Shown here in pieces: positions 12,770 through 25,871 of a stretch of DNA of 64,000 nucleotides. This DNA comes from Centrapalus pauciflorus (Eukaryota; Streptophyta; Magnoliopsida; Asterales; Asteraceae): contig JAANYP010007621.1 in assembly GCA_020465985.1 (NCBI GenBank), positions 62,001 to 126,000 of the forward strand. Reading direction: 5' to 3'. Below the pieces are notes generated by a model, which ran no database searches, was not told where the DNA came from, and saw nothing but the letters and a program-made list of their open reading frames with translations. Both the position numbers and the translations under genes were made by a program. Each line of letters begins with the position of its first letter. Positions within the stretch are counted from its first letter, which is position 1.

Positions 12770-13225
12770 CTTACGATGACCATGAAGAAATCGACAGAGA
12801 CTCCAGATTTGAGATGAAGAGTCGCTCTAATTTTGGATCTTCAGTTCCTAACGAGTCGGTGGCTCCACCGACTTCGGCCTTCACGTCGGTCCCCAAATCG
12901 AAGTTCTCACCAATGAGTAAATCCTAAAAGTCTGAAAACGTTGGTTCGTCATCTGCAAAACTCGGCCAATACGATGATAATTCCGATATGAGAATGGTGA
13001 TTAGGAATCAGGATCTAACCGAGAAGCTGGAAACCGTGGGCGACATCATCTTGAAGATGCCCAACAACAGAAAGAAGATGTGGCGATGAACAAACCAGGA
13101 AATCGTTGGTGAGCGATGAAAATGATGGTGGATTTGGTAATGAAATTGATACCGTTGAAGAGGATGTAGTTTTGGACAGAAAATGGAGAAGACAGACACA
13201 GTTAGGGTTTAGAGAGTGGAGATAT
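12770..13225 (+). pseudogene. Decayed protein-coding fragment of unknown family
   Basis: The plus strand reads a hydrophilic Ser/Pro/Lys-rich peptide (..DHEEIDRDSRFEMKSRSNF.., then ..PPTSAFTSVPKSKFSPMSKS). An in-frame TAA follows at about 12925, the same frame resumes with ..NQDLTEKLETVGDIILKMPN, and another stop falls near 13086. A second frame then carries ..SDENDGGFGNEIDTVEEDVV to about 13225. GC content and codon character are higher than in the surroundings. I read it as a coding fragment broken by a stop and a frameshift; I cannot name the parent gene. Confidence 0.4.
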
Positions 13226-13419
13226 ATTATTTTGGACAGACATTTAAAATTCAATGGGGATGTGAGAGGAGAGCAAGAGTCGTTGCTCTTTCCAATACAC
13301 CATCTTCCGATGCTGGTTTTAATAATTCCAATGGTGTGTTGTTGAGAGTTTTAAAGAAATTTCTGCAAGAAATAATTGTACATCGTGCTAAAAACGTTTG
13401 TACCTCTTAAAATTCAGCC

Positions 13420-14317
13420 AACATGCTTTGGTTGATTGTACATCATGCAATATGAGTTATTTTTAAGACTAAAGCGATAAATGTATTATATAGTAGTATA
13501 GATAATGTGTGTGTATTCACTTTATTTTAAGTTTTGTAAGTTTATTAGATTACTCTACCAATGAATGGATTTTAATAAACATTCATACAGCTTTGCATTC
13601 ATTCACATAGACGTTTCGTAGACTTACGAAACTCCAAATCATATGAAAATGTATATTTGTGAAGATATATATAGGTGAACGATCTTTGTAGAACTTCATA
13701 CTTACATAGTCTAAGAGAATTAATATCAACCATTTGATCAAAAAATGAATGAGTAAGAAAAAAATGACATTTTTGTAATATGTTTTATTTTTTGCTAAAT
13801 GTTTAGAATACCGAAAAAAAGGTATAATGAATTTTTTTCCTCTCACTTTTCCACATCACCAATCTTTTTTTTTTTCCATACGTTTTTTTTCGCCATATTT
13901 AATTTCTCTCTCTTCATTTTTTTTCCTTTTCCTTAATTTTATCCTAGTTATTCAAAAAAAATTTCATATATATTAGAATGTTTTAGATTTGTTTGAAGTT
14001 TTATAATAACATCAAAGAAAATCTGTTAATTCGAGAAAAAATCGTTTCAAGAATTCTAGGTTGGTTCATCTTCAACATCAAATATGGGTTCGTTAAAGAT
14101 GAAAATGTTTTTCTAAAGATGAAGATGAAACATTGATGAATGTTCGTTCGAGATCTTAGTCTTTTTATAGAAGACGATTCGCGTTCTTTTCAACCATCAC
14201 GAAAATCGATTCTGGGGTTTTAAGATTATTTGATGATTTTTGTAATTTTCAAACGTAATAAATGTTCATGTTCCAGATCTGGGTTTAAAAATCATATATG
14301 CATTTTTATTACAAATT
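13420..14317. other. AT-rich intergenic DNA, no gene seen
   Basis: Poly-T and poly-A runs and short stop-bounded frames only. No TIRs, LTRs or structural RNA were recognised. Confidence 0.5.
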
Positions 14318-14830
14318 TATTACATGTGTAACAGTCAAATATTACATGTGTAATAGTCATATATTATATGTATACTAGTCAGACATTATATGTAAAATAG
14401 TTTTATTACATGTTTATTACATGTGTAATAGTTTATATTATATGTTAAGATTTTGATGTGAAAATATCGTTGTCAGTTTTGTATTTAGATCAATATTTTG
14501 TGTGTTTGATTTTCTTAATAGATTTTGAATGTATTTGTGTTCATCGTGTTCTTAGAATTTAAATATGTATAATTTTAAAGATTTTTAGATGATTTTATAA
14601 TTTCGAAGCATTGATAAATGTTTGAACCAAATCTAGGTTTTTTAAGAAGCTATATCTGCATTTTTTTTATGTTAATTACATGTGTAACAGTATCTATTGC
14701 ATGTGTAACGGTTTCTATTACATGTGTAAATGTTGTTATTACATGTGTAATTGTTCTTATTACATGTTTAATAGTTCTAATTACATATGTAGAATATACA
14801 ATATTACACATAGAAATGCAGTATTACATG
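14318..14830. repeat. Degenerate short repeats of ATTACATGTGTAA
   Basis: The core (A)TTACATGTGTAA(T/C)AGT recurs about a dozen times in two clusters (about 14318-14440 and 14667-14810). In the second cluster the spacing is about 21 bp, so one frame reads a periodic TCV.V. peptide, which is a by-product. ACATGT is itself palindromic. This is a diverged minisatellite lying just outside the left LTR of Gypsy-1. Confidence 0.6.
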
Positions 14831-14899
14831 TATCGTAGTGATCTAAAAAAAAGGAAAGAGAATGTGTGACATTGAGAACATAAATCTAGAAAAAATAAG

Positions 14900-16702
14900 T
14901 GTAACACTCCTCCGGGATCCCATAAATGTCACGTTAACACAATATTATAAGTGACAATAATGTAGGAAATCCATAATACACGTGTCAACGGATAATGCGG
15001 ATCACTGATAAATTTAAAACTTTACACAAAAGGTTTACAACATAATCACAGTTTAGTACAGAACCCCTGATTAAACTAACATAATATCCCTGACTATCAG
15101 ATACACATACTGATACATAATTCCCAAAAGAAGCTACCACATGCAGTTCTAATCATTACACAAAACAATTACAAGTCTTCAAGTCAACCCCAACTCTATC
15201 TCTGCGGCTGCTGCTGCTGGGCCCCCTTCTGATTCCCTGAACACGTTAGACTTGAAGACGTAAGCCGGAAAGCTCGTGAGTACGCGAGGGTTAGACTCTG
15301 CACAATAGTCACATAACATATAGCACATAGCACGCATAATAGTCTCTGTCCTTGGCACCCAACACACATCTCAGGTTTAAGCACGAAAGAATAAGATCTA
15401 AAAGACAATGTGCAATCCCCATGGGGACACTTCCTCGGCTAACTAACCGCACACAGCAGTGGTTTGCAAAACCCTGTGGCTCAGGAGCGACCCGGCCACA
15501 GGCCCTGCCGTATATATACGCCCCAAGGACTGTTAGGGTAGTCAACCCACGCGATCCCTTATCGCGAGTCACTGTCCGTACGGGACTCATCACAGACTCC
15601 CTGGAATAGATCTCATATGATGCATACACAACACATATACAAGATAGAATCATACCCGAGGTTCACGTCCCTATCTCAAACAAATTATATAAAAATGCAC
15701 AATAGCTACACAGCTAACTCTCAAAAGAGGCGCGCACTTGGAAAAGAACTCGAGTACTCACCTGATTGATTCACGGAACTCTGAACTCCCTGATCTAACT
15801 TAGCCCGCTGTCTGCTCGTCCCTGTAATTACACGGATCCCAAACTGTCAATTCAGACCCAACTGATACACAAAATAGACCCACACGACTCTATAACTGAC
15901 CCGAACCCAACAAATAGTCCCAAACAGAGCCCCAAAACCCGTCCAAACCCCGACCCAAAGACTCAAGCTGAACCCGGCCCAAAACCCTGATCGCGGCCCG
16001 CGCTAACCCTCTATCGCGATTGCGCCTTGCCTCATCGCATCGTGACCACGATCGCCCGATCGCGACCGCGCTCCCTGCGCCTGAATTCGTCCCTATTCGT
16101 CGAACATCTCTGTCCAGGAGTTAAAATTCCCCTTTTTACTCGATTTCAACCAAAGAAAATACAGATATTCGATACATAACAACCCATACACGTCCCATAA
16201 CCCTTTCACATGATTCCAACAACATATAATTCGAATTTAATATGCCAATCAAGGGTCTCTTATGTTTTTGCAACTCAGGAACTTCAAAGGAAGATGGCGA
16301 GGAGGGTTAATCCGAATTTCAGCAATCAATTTTTAGCTATGGATGCTATTCTTGCTGATGGAAATCACGTACACACACATACACTATTTCTCAATTCCAA
16401 AAGAAGAAGAGAAGGAAAAAAGGCACGCACACACATATATACAGTTTCTATTTTTAGAAACGCCGGACCCAATAACCCGAACCCGATATCATATTTTCAC
16501 TATTAATACCCTTTCAACCCATTTAGTCTAGTGATCTCAAATATATAACTAATCAATGAAAATTATAATCCAGTGACACATGATCACAATCCTGACACGT
16601 ATCATACCACTAAACTAGATATAATTGGACCAACATAATATATTTAAAATAATTATCCACTAAAATAATTACACGTACCAGGTCCAAAAGTCGGATGTTA
16701 CA
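14900..16702 (-). repeat. Gypsy-1 3' LTR
   Basis: 1803 bp, bounded by TGTAACAC and GATGTTACA and preceded (minus sense) by a purine tract at 16703-16717. It contains a GC-rich block around 15990-16080 with repeated CGCGATCG-type motifs, otherwise unusual in this AT-rich window. Long frames here, on either strand, are not genes. Confidence 0.93.
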
Positions 16703-16717
16703 AATCCTCCCCTCTTA
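16703..16717 (-). other. Gypsy-1 polypurine tract
   Basis: Minus-strand AAGAGGGGAGGATT lies directly against the 3' LTR, the expected site for plus-strand DNA priming in reverse transcription. Confidence 0.8.
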
Positions 16718-16737
16718 AAGAGATTCCGTCCCGGAAT

Positions 16738-19700
16738 CTAACTCGAGCTCGGGAACAACTGAGGATATCTCGATCTCATCTCTGACTCGGGCTCCCAAGT
16801 GACATTGGTACCCTTATGATGTCTCCATTGAACAAGTACCAAGGCAATCTCTTTATTCCTCAGCTTCTTTATCTTTCTATCAGTAATGGCCTCGGGCTGC
16901 TCCACATATCGCATCTGGTCGTCGACTGTGATCTCGGATATCGGCACGTACTGATCATCCTTAGCCAGACACTTCCGTAGATGACTCACGTGAAAGGTAT
17001 CGTGCACACCAGCTAACTCTGGAGGCAATCTCAGTCGATAAGCCTAATCCCGAACTCTGTCAACGATCTCGAACGACCCGATATATCGCGGACTCAGCTT
17101 CCCACGATGTCTGAACCGGATAACCCCTTTCCACGGCGATACTTTAAGAAAAACCCGATCCCTGACCCTGAACTCAAGCTCTGTTAGATGGCGATCAACA
17201 TAGCTCTTTTGACGACTCTGGGCGACCCTCATATGCTCCCGAATCACGGCCACCTTATCACTAGTCTCTTGCAATAGCTCTGACCCACTAATAGGTCGCT
17301 CACTGACCTCGCCCCAACACACAGGGGTTAGGCACTGACGCCCATACAGTGCCTCAAATGGAGCCATCTTAATGGTGGCATGATAGCTATTATTATAAGC
17401 GAACTCGACTAATGTCAAATGCACGTCCCAATTGCCACTGAAGTCGATAGCACACGCTCGCGACATATCCTCGAGGGTCTGATTAGTACGCTCTGTCTGC
17501 CCATCATCTGTGGTCTGTATGCCATGCTCAGCTGAACCCTGGTGCCCAACTCCCGCTGGAAACTTTGCCAGAATCGAGACGTAAACCGAGTATCCCTGTC
17601 TGAAGTAATCGACCTCGGAATCCCATGCCGTGATACCACCTCATTAATGTACAGGCTCGCTAGCTATCCATAGTAATAGTACCCCGAATGGCTAAGAAGT
17701 GCGCACTCTTTGTTAGTCTATCCACTATTACCCAGATCATGTCATTCCCGCGAACCGTGCATGGAAGTCTCACAATGAAATCCATTGTAATGTGGTACCA
17801 CTTCCACTCGGGGATCTCTAGCGACTGAAGATGACCGTGCGGCTTCTGATGCTCTGCTTTGACCCTCAGACAGGTCATACACTGCTCCACATATCGGCCC
17901 ACATCCCGTTTCATCCCCGGCCACTAGTATAAGTCACGAAGGTCACGGTACATCTTAGTGCTCCCTGGATGAACAGACAACCTCGATCTGTGAGACTCAT
18001 CAAGGATCGACTGCCGTAAATTCCCAACCCTAGGGACCCAAGCTCTGTCATGAAACATATACAGCCCTCGATCGTCCATGATCAACGTCTCAAGCTGCCC
18101 AGTCAGATGCTCCCGCTTCACATTCTCATCCCGCAGGCCCTCCTGCTGCGCTAATCTCAGACTGTCTGTCAATGTCGAGGTAATCTCAAGCCTCGAAGCC
18201 CTAGAAATCATAGTCTGGCCGCACGCCCTACGGCTCGGTGCATCAGCTACCACATTAGCCCTTCCCAGGTGGTACTGAATCTCACAATCATAATCCTTTA
18301 GCAACTCTAAGCTAGGCCGCTGTCGTATGTTCAACTCCTTCTGGCTGAACAACTAATGAAGGCTCTTATGGTCGGTATACACAACAAACCGAGACCCATA
18401 CAAATAATGCCGCCAAATCTTCAACGCGAACACTATGGCGTCTAACTCTAAGTCAGGCACCGTACGATTCTCCTCGTAAGTCTTCAGCTTACGCGAAGCA
18501 TAGGCTATCACTTTCCCTCTCTGCATCAAGACACAACCCAACCCAGACCCTGAAGCGTCACAATAAATTACGAAGTCATCGGTACCCTCTGGCAAAGCCA
18601 ATACTGGAGACTGACACAACGGGTCTTCAGCTCTCTGAATGCACGCTCCTAATCCTCGGACCACTCAAACGGTACAGACTGTCGTGTCAATCTCGTCAAC
18701 GGCATGACAATCTTCGAAAAGTCCTGGATAAAGCGTCTGTAGTTACCGGCAAGACCTAGAAAACTGCGAATCTCTGGCACTGACTTCGGAGGCTCCCAAC
18801 TCATAATTGCCTGGATCCACTTTTATACCCTCGGCACTAACCACGTGCCCCAAAAATTGCACCTCGCGCAACCAAAACTCACATTTGGAAAACTTAGCAT
18901 ATAACCTCTCCCTGCGCAGCACGGTCAAAACCTCTCGTAAGTGCTGCTCGTGGTCTTCAGCGCTCCTCAAATAAATCAAGATGTCATTGATGAACACGAT
19001 CACAAATCTATCCAACATAGATCTACACACCCTGTTCATCAGATCCATGAAAGCTGCGGGTGCGTTAGTCAAACCGAACGACATCACAAGGAACTCGTAG
19101 TGCCCATAACGAGTCCGGAACGCTGTCTTCGGCACATCCTCATCCCTAACCCTCAATTGGTGATACCCAGATCGCAAGTCTATCTTGGAGAAGAAGCTCA
19201 ATCCCTACAGTTGATCAAACAAGTCGTCGATACGTGGAAGCGGAAAATGGTTCTTCACCGTCACTTTATTCAGCTCCCTGTAGTCTATACAAATCCGCAT
19301 ACTGCCGTCCTTCTTTTTCACAAATAGCACCAGTGCTCCCCACGGTGACGAGCTCAGATGGATAAATCCACGATCTAACAGCTCCTGTAACTGAGACATC
19401 AACTCTTGCATCTCTGTCGGTGTCAGCCTATAAGGCGTCTTAGCAATCGGCACCGCCCCGGGAACGAGATCTATACGAAACTCCACTTGCCGATTTGGCG
19501 GTAACCCAGACAACTCCTCTGGGAATACCTCAGAGAACTCACGAATCACAGGAATATCCTCTAGGGTCTTCTTTTCCTTCCGCGCGTCAACAACATAAGC
19601 TAGGAAGGTCTTGCATCCCTTAGACACATATCTCTGAGCCCTGGCCATAGACACGATCCCAATATCACCCTTACACCGTTCCCTATACACTGTAACATTC

Positions 19701-21265
19701 CCACTGTCAAAAATGGGTATGCGAATCATCTTCTTAGCACATAAGATGTCAGCTCGTCTGGTAGTCAGCAAATCCATACCCACAATCACATCAAAACTGC
19801 TGATCTCGATCGGCAGCAAATCAATCAGAAATTGATGGGAGTCTATCTCTAAAGCACAATCCCGGTATACCCAACTCACTAACATGGTACTCCCATCAAC
19901 CCTCTCAGCAATCAAAGGAACAAATAGGGGAGAAGAGGACATAGTAAAATACACACAAAAACTAATAGACACGTATGAGCGATCTACCCCAGAATTAAAC
20001 TAAATACGTGCTCGTAACCCGTTCAGAATATACGTACCAAAGACGACATATGTAGCATCCCGTGCCTCCTCCGTGGTCGCCTGAAACACCCGCCCTCGAC
20101 CCCTCGGAACTGAATCACGGCGACTAGAAGATGACGGCTCTACCCCGGCCCCACTCGAACTGGCCCCCTAAACCGCCGGTCCCGGCTCCGGACAATCTCT
20201 AACTCGGTGTCCCGGCCTCCCACAACGGAAGCACAACGGCTTGGGAACAGTACATACGACGGCAGCATGCCCCCTTTGATCGCATCTACCGGATGCTTGA
20301 GACCCCTGTCCCACACTGCTCTGACTCTGGGCCCCTGATCCCTTACTCTGACCCTGCCTCCTTGATCTCCGGTCCCTGCCCCTATCTCAATCGCGTCTAT
20401 GCCCAGACCCCTGCCCCGATCCCTACCTTGAGAACTGCCACTGATCCGGTCGCTGGTCTCTGGCAGCATCCCCAGAGGACCTCCAAACACTCGAAGGCTG
20501 GTCTGAAGTCCCAGTACGCTGTCGCTGGGAGGAGGGCTGCTCCCTCTGCTTAACGATCTCCCGATCCCGCATGCTGACCATCTCCAAAGCTCTAGCAAAA
20601 GTAGCGGTATCATGCAGCCCCACAAACTCCCGAATGTTTGACCGAAGACCATTAATAAAAGCATTTGCCTTTCGGCTCTCTGTGTCAACATGCTGAGACG
20701 CAAACTGTGAATACTCATTAAAGCGGTCAACATACTGCTGAACGGTCATATCACCCTACTATAAGTTCAAAAATCGGTGCTCCATCTCTCTATGCTCATC
20801 CCGAGGAATATACTGGAGCTCAAACACGGCTCAAAACCGTTCCCAAGTCATAGCATAAGCGGCGGACTGTGTCATCGAAGACTCAATTGACTTCCACCAT
20901 TGGGAAGCCCCTCCCCTCAATTGATAGGCCGCATAGCCAACTATATCTCTAGGATCCACATGGGCTACCTTGAAGGCAGCCTCAATCTCTCTCTCCCATG
21001 CTATCGCTGCTCCCAGCTCGCCATCGCCTCGATACTGAGGTGGGGCTCCCGTCATAAAGTCCTTAAAGGACCCGCCCCGCTGAGTAGATGAAGAGGCACC
21101 ACCTCCTGACTCGGTCCCCGTAGGCTGGACGTCCGGCCCCATACCCTGACCCTGCTCTCACTGCTATCTATAAAACTCTATCAAGATCTCCATAAGCTCT
21201 GACCTACGGATGTACTCGTCCCCTTCCGGCTTACCCGCGCAGGATCCCTCGCCCTAATTTGCCAT
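16738..21265 (-). pseudogene. Gypsy-1 gag-pol, inactivated
   Basis: Reading the minus strand: a gag start at 21265 is followed three codons later by a stop. Then come a gag core with ..QWWKSIESS, a CCHC knuckle (CFRCGRPGHRVRDC, near 20240-20200), and a protease whose DSG is changed to NSG (19994-19996) beside a stop (20000-20002). RT follows (..RPSSSPWGAPVLFVKKKDG homologue; DLRSGYHQL) with its FIDD changed to FIND (18986-18988). After that are RNase H (YCDASGSGLGCVLMQ), integrase with zinc-binding, MDFI and SDRDTRFTS motifs but a frameshifted glutamate region, and a chromodomain-like tail (VLVQWRHHKGTNVTWE). Many stops and frameshifts break it into about ten frames. It could not encode working enzymes. 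Confidence 0.92.
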
Positions 21266-21434
21266 ATTGAACTGCACAAACTGAAATAGTTAAGTACAAC
21301 AATTAAATCACCCAGCGTCATACAATAAGCTAGGTTGGTTAATCCACTAATATAACTCTCAAAATGATCCCCCACGGATCGAAACAATGTTTAAGTCAAG
21401 CATTCACTAACGATACTCAGGCTTCAAACCGCAA

Positions 21435-21446
21435 GCTCTGATACCA
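21435..21446 (-). other. Gypsy-1 primer binding site, tRNA-iMet
   Basis: Minus-strand TGGTATCAGAGC starts three bases inside the 5' LTR. It is complementary to the 3' end of plant initiator tRNA-Met and sets the orientation of the element. Confidence 0.9.
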
Positions 21447-21449
21447 TCA

Positions 21450-23241
21450 TGTAACACCCCTCCCGGATCCCATAAATGCCACGTTAACACAATATCATAA
21501 GTGGCAATAACACAGGAAATCCATAAAACACATGTCAATAGATAATACAGTTCATTGATAAATTTAAAACTTTACACAAAAGGTTTACAACATAATCGCA
21601 GTTCAGTACAGATCACCCTGATTAAACTAACATAATATCACTGACTATCAGATACACATACTGATACATAATTCCCAAAAGAAGCTACCTCATGTAGTTC
21701 TAATCATTACACAAAACAATTACAAATCTTCAAGTCAACCCCAGCTCTATCTCTGCAGCTGTTGCTGGGCCCCCTTCTGATTCCCTGAACACGTTAGACT
21801 CAAAGACGTAAGCCGGAAAGCTCATGAGTACGCGAGGGTTAGACTCTACACAATAATCACATAACATATAACACATAACACGCATAACAGTCCCTGTCCT
21901 TGGCACCCAACACGCATCTCAGGTATAAGCACGAAAGAATGAGATCTAAAACACAATGTGCAATCCCAGTGTGGACACTTCCCCGACTAACTAACCTCAC
22001 ACAGCAGTGGTTAGCAAAACCCTGTGGCTCAGAAGTCACCCGACCACAGGCCCTGCCGTATGTATACGCTCCATGGACTGTTAAGGTAGTCAACCCACGC
22101 GATCCCTTATCGCGAGTCACTGTTCGTACGGGACTCATCACGGACTCCCTGGAATAGATCTCATATGATGCATACACAACACATATACAAGATAGAATCA
22201 TACCTGAGGTCGTCCATATCTCAAACAAATTATATAAAAATGCACAATAGCTACACAGCTAACTCTCAAAAGAGGCGCGCACTTGGAAAAGAACTCGAGT
22301 ACTCACCTGATTGATTCACAGAACTCTGAACTCCCTGATCTAACTTAGCCCGCTGTCTGCTCGTCCCTGTAATCACACGGATCCCAAACTGTCAATTCAG
22401 ACCCAACTGATACACAAAATAGACCCAAACACGACTCTATAACTGACCCGAACCCAACAAATAGTCCCAAACAGAGCCCCAAAACCCGTCCAAACCCCGA
22501 CCCAAAGACTCAAGATGAACCCGGCCCAAAACCCTGATCGCGGCCCGCGCTAACCCTCCATCACGATTGCGCCTTGCCTCATCGCATCATGACCACGATC
22601 GCCCGATCGCGACCGCGCTCTCTGCGCCTGTCTTCGTCTCTGTTCATCGTACAACTCTGTCCAGGAGTTAAAACTCCCCTTTTTACTCGATTTCAACCAA
22701 AGAAAATACAGATAGTCAATACATAACAACCCATACACGTCACATATCCCTTTCAGATGATTACAACAACATATAATTCGAATTTAATATGCCAATCAAT
22801 GGTCTCTTACCTTTTTGCAACTCAAGAACTTCAAAGGAAGTTGGTGAGGAGGGTTAATCCGAATTTCAGCAATCAATTTTTAGCCATGGATGTTGTTCTT
22901 GCCGCTGGAAATCACGTACACACACACAATTTCTCAATTCCAAAAGAAGAAAGAGAAGGAAAAAGGCACGCACACACATATATACGGTTTCTATTTTTAG
23001 AAACCCCGGACCCAATAACCCGAACCCGATATCATATTTTCACTATTAATACCCTTTCAACCCATTTAGTCTCGTGATCTCATATATATAATTAATCCAC
23101 GAAAATTATAATTCGGTGACACGTGATCACAATCCCGACACGTATCAACTAAACGGGATATAATTGGACCAACGCAATATTATTAAAATAATTATCCACT
23201 AAAAGAATTAGACGTTCCAGGTCCAAAAGTCGGATTTTACA
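21450..23241 (-). repeat. Gypsy-1 5' LTR
   Basis: 1792 bp partner of the repeat at 14900-16702, with matching ends and the same GC-rich block (about 22530-22625). Followed on the right by target duplication ATAAG. Confidence 0.93.
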
Positions 23242-23246
23242 ATAAG

Positions 23247-23650
23247 AGATAATGAAAAAAAGAGAGAATGCATTTTATTTGAAAATAAAAAATTAATGGG
23301 TTTTTAACTTTACCAAAATGCATTTTCGAATTATTTTTTTAACAAGTTTTGTAATGGGTCGTGCTTCGCTACTGCTATACGAAGCTTCAATATTATATAT
23401 ATCCTGTTCCAAAAAATTAATCTTATAAGATTTTTATTTAATGTAAATGTTAGTACCTTAAAATTCATCAGTTTGTTAAATGTTAGCTTAAAAAAAAACT
23501 CTAGAACCTTAAAGAATATATTTATATTATATGAATAAAGCAAAATGTTTTGTGACACATGTTAATTCTTAACCAATCAAATTTTCATTTTTTTCCCTAC
23601 AAATTTTCCTAATATAACTCTTCCAGTTTATTATTTTAATTACTTTGGAA
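23247..23650. other. AT-rich DNA, no gene seen
   Basis: No ORF of interest, TIR or LTR found. It separates Gypsy-1 from the next MITE. Confidence 0.5.
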
Positions 23651-23656
23651 AACTAA

Positions 23657-24029
23657 GAGGGTGTTTGGTTTTGCATTATGAACCAGATTATCAGCTTATT
23701 ACGTTACAATAACGCAAATAATTAGTTTTAAGTGTTTGGATTGCATACGTTAATAAGTGATTATTTGCGTTTAGCGTTAATCTTACCACACTTTTTCATA
23801 AGTTAAAAAATGTAGCTTATTTGCTTAATAAGTGATTATTTGGTCATTTTGTAAGTAAAAACGCAAATCCAAACACTTTAAAAACTGATTATTTGATAAT
23901 TATGATAGCAAACAGCAGAAGCTAAACCAAACACTACATTTTTTGCAGCACGTTTTGTTACAGCTATTATCTGATTATTAGTTTTCAAAATGCTACAACA
24001 CTTTTTCAAACGCAAATCCAAACACCCTC
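23657..24029 (+). mobile_element. Tourist/PIF-Harbinger-like MITE, 373 bp
   Basis: Terminal inverted repeats GAGGGTGTTTGG and CCAAACACCCTC; both flanks are TAA (23654-23656 and 24030-24032), the 3-bp duplication expected of PIF/Harbinger. No coding capacity. A second copy is inverted at 58593-58964 and a broken old copy lies at 5625-8068. Confidence 0.8.
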
Positions 24030-24236
24030 TAATACTAATTATTATTTAATTTAACCATTATTATGAAAGTTTTAAATTTTAATATAGAGTAAATTGCAAA
24101 AATGGTCCCTATGTTTTGTTCAAAATTATGAAAACGGTCCCTCAACTTTTAAAGTTGTAATGGTGGTCCCTCAAATCACTTATTACTTGCAGAAACGATC
24201 CTACTGTTTCTAAACTTTTTTAAAAAGATTAAATTA

Positions 24237-25871
24237 CAAAAATGGTCCCTGTGGTTTAGTCAAAATTATGGATATGGTCCCTGGTCTTTAAAAATTACAT
24301 AAATGGTCCCTTAAAACACTATTTATTTGCAAAAAAGGTCCCTCTTTCTCTTAACTTTTTTTAAATGACGTTTTTGCCCTTATCTTAATAACAATTAGTC
24401 GTTCAACTATATAATTTATTTTCAATTTTAGTCCTTTTTATAAATTTTCACCTTTTTTTTAAATTTATTATTATTACTATATTACTATTTATACATTTTT
24501 ATTTTTAAATATATTTATGTTATAAATATATTGATTTTTTATTTATTGAAAATTATCCCTATTATAATTTTTATATATTCAATTTAATTTTAAAAATTAT
24601 TTATTTTACATTTCATTTGATAAAATATTCATACATTTTTGTGTTAATATGTTTGGATTCAAATTAGTATTTTATTTATTTTTATTTTAATATTTTGTGA
24701 CATTAATACGTTTCATTTTAAACTTAGTACTTTATTCGTTTTGTTTTAATTATTTTGTTACTTACCACTTTTCGATTTAATTATAATTTTTAATATTTTT
24801 CATTACGAAGATGTATCACGTCAGGATCCTTTGCTCAAACCGAATCACGCCAACGTTATGGAAGTTCCTGGATCGTGTAAAATAAGTAAAATATGTAAAC
24901 TTCACATTTTATTCATTTTCAATTAAATATTTTCTTATGTTTCTAAGTTTTAACTATTTTGAAGAAAAATAAACAAGCTTAGCATTTTATTCATTTTAAT
25001 TTAAATATTTGTAACGTTAATACATTTGAAATTAATTATAACTTTTTAAGTAAAATATATAAATTGTATAAACTTAACATAAACATTTATATGTTTTGAT
25101 TTTACGAAATATATACGTTTTGGATTGTATACTTTGACATATTCATTTTGGTTTGTATATTTGGTGATTAAATCGGAACATATTAATGTAACAAAATAAT
25201 CAGATTAAAATGAATAAAGTAGTAGGTGTAAATTAAAATGTATTACTTATAACAAAATATTTAAATCAAAATAAATAAAACTCCAAAATAATTAGAAAAA
25301 TAATTCCCCGAGTGCCACTATACGTTACAAAATAATTAAATTAAAAAGTCTCAATATTTATACTTTTCTAATAAAAACTATAATTAAATAAATATATATT
25401 AACTACTTAAATGTTTATATGAAAATGTATAAAAAACAAAAATGTACAATTAATTTTACAAATAAATATAGTATAAATAGAATTCTAATAAATAAATTTG
25501 ATATGTAAAAAAGACGTAAATTAAATAAATTTTAATATACAAATTAGGATAATTCTAATAATAAAACAAATATATTTTAAAAATAAAAATATGATAATAA
25601 TATTAAGTTTTTTTATATTAACATTTTTAAATTTAAACATAAAATAAAAAATTCATGTAAAGGACTAAAAGTGAAAATAAACTACATAGTTGAGGGACCA
25701 AATATGTTATTGTGAAAAGGGCAAAACCGTCATTTAGAAAAAATTATGAGAAAGAGGGACCAATTTTGCAAGTAAATAGTGTTTTGAAGGACCATTTATG
25801 CAATTTTTAAAGATGAGGGACTATATCCATAATTTTAACCATACCCCAGGGACCATTTCTGTAATTTACTC
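24237..25871. mobile_element. Hairpin MULE inserted in the left arm of the outer MULE, 9-bp TSD
   Basis: Tips GATTAAATTACAAAAATGGTCCC and ..GGGACCATTTCTGTAATTTACTC are inverted. A perfect duplication TTTTAAAAA flanks the element (24228-24236 and 25872-25880). Inverted similarity runs most of its 1.6 kb, through AT-rich arms, to a short GC-richer loop at about 24808-24880. No transposase is encoded. Tip sequence and structure match the element at 3410-5536. Confidence 0.88.

Larger units (their letters stand above)
14900..23241 (-). mobile_element. Gypsy-1: complete but coding-dead Tekay-like Ty3/gypsy retrotransposon
   Basis: Two long direct repeats (14900-16702 and 21450-23241) begin TGTAACAC and end TTACA. 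They flank 4.75 kb holding a minus-strand PBS, gag-pol and polypurine tract. A perfect 5-bp target duplication ATAAG lies at 14895-14899 and 23242-23246, so this is one intact 8.3-kb insertion. Domain order gag, protease, RT, RNase H, integrase and a chromodomain-like tail, with a tRNA-Met PBS, places it among plant chromoviruses, most like Tekay. The LTRs differ by many substitutions (roughly 95% identical by eye), clearly older than Gypsy-2. Confidence 0.95.

Noticed and set aside
15196..15653. Open frames of 70-114 codons in both Gypsy-1 LTRs (also 21857-22228)
   Set aside because: Present in both LTR copies, on both strands, with no family match; LTR sequence, not genes.
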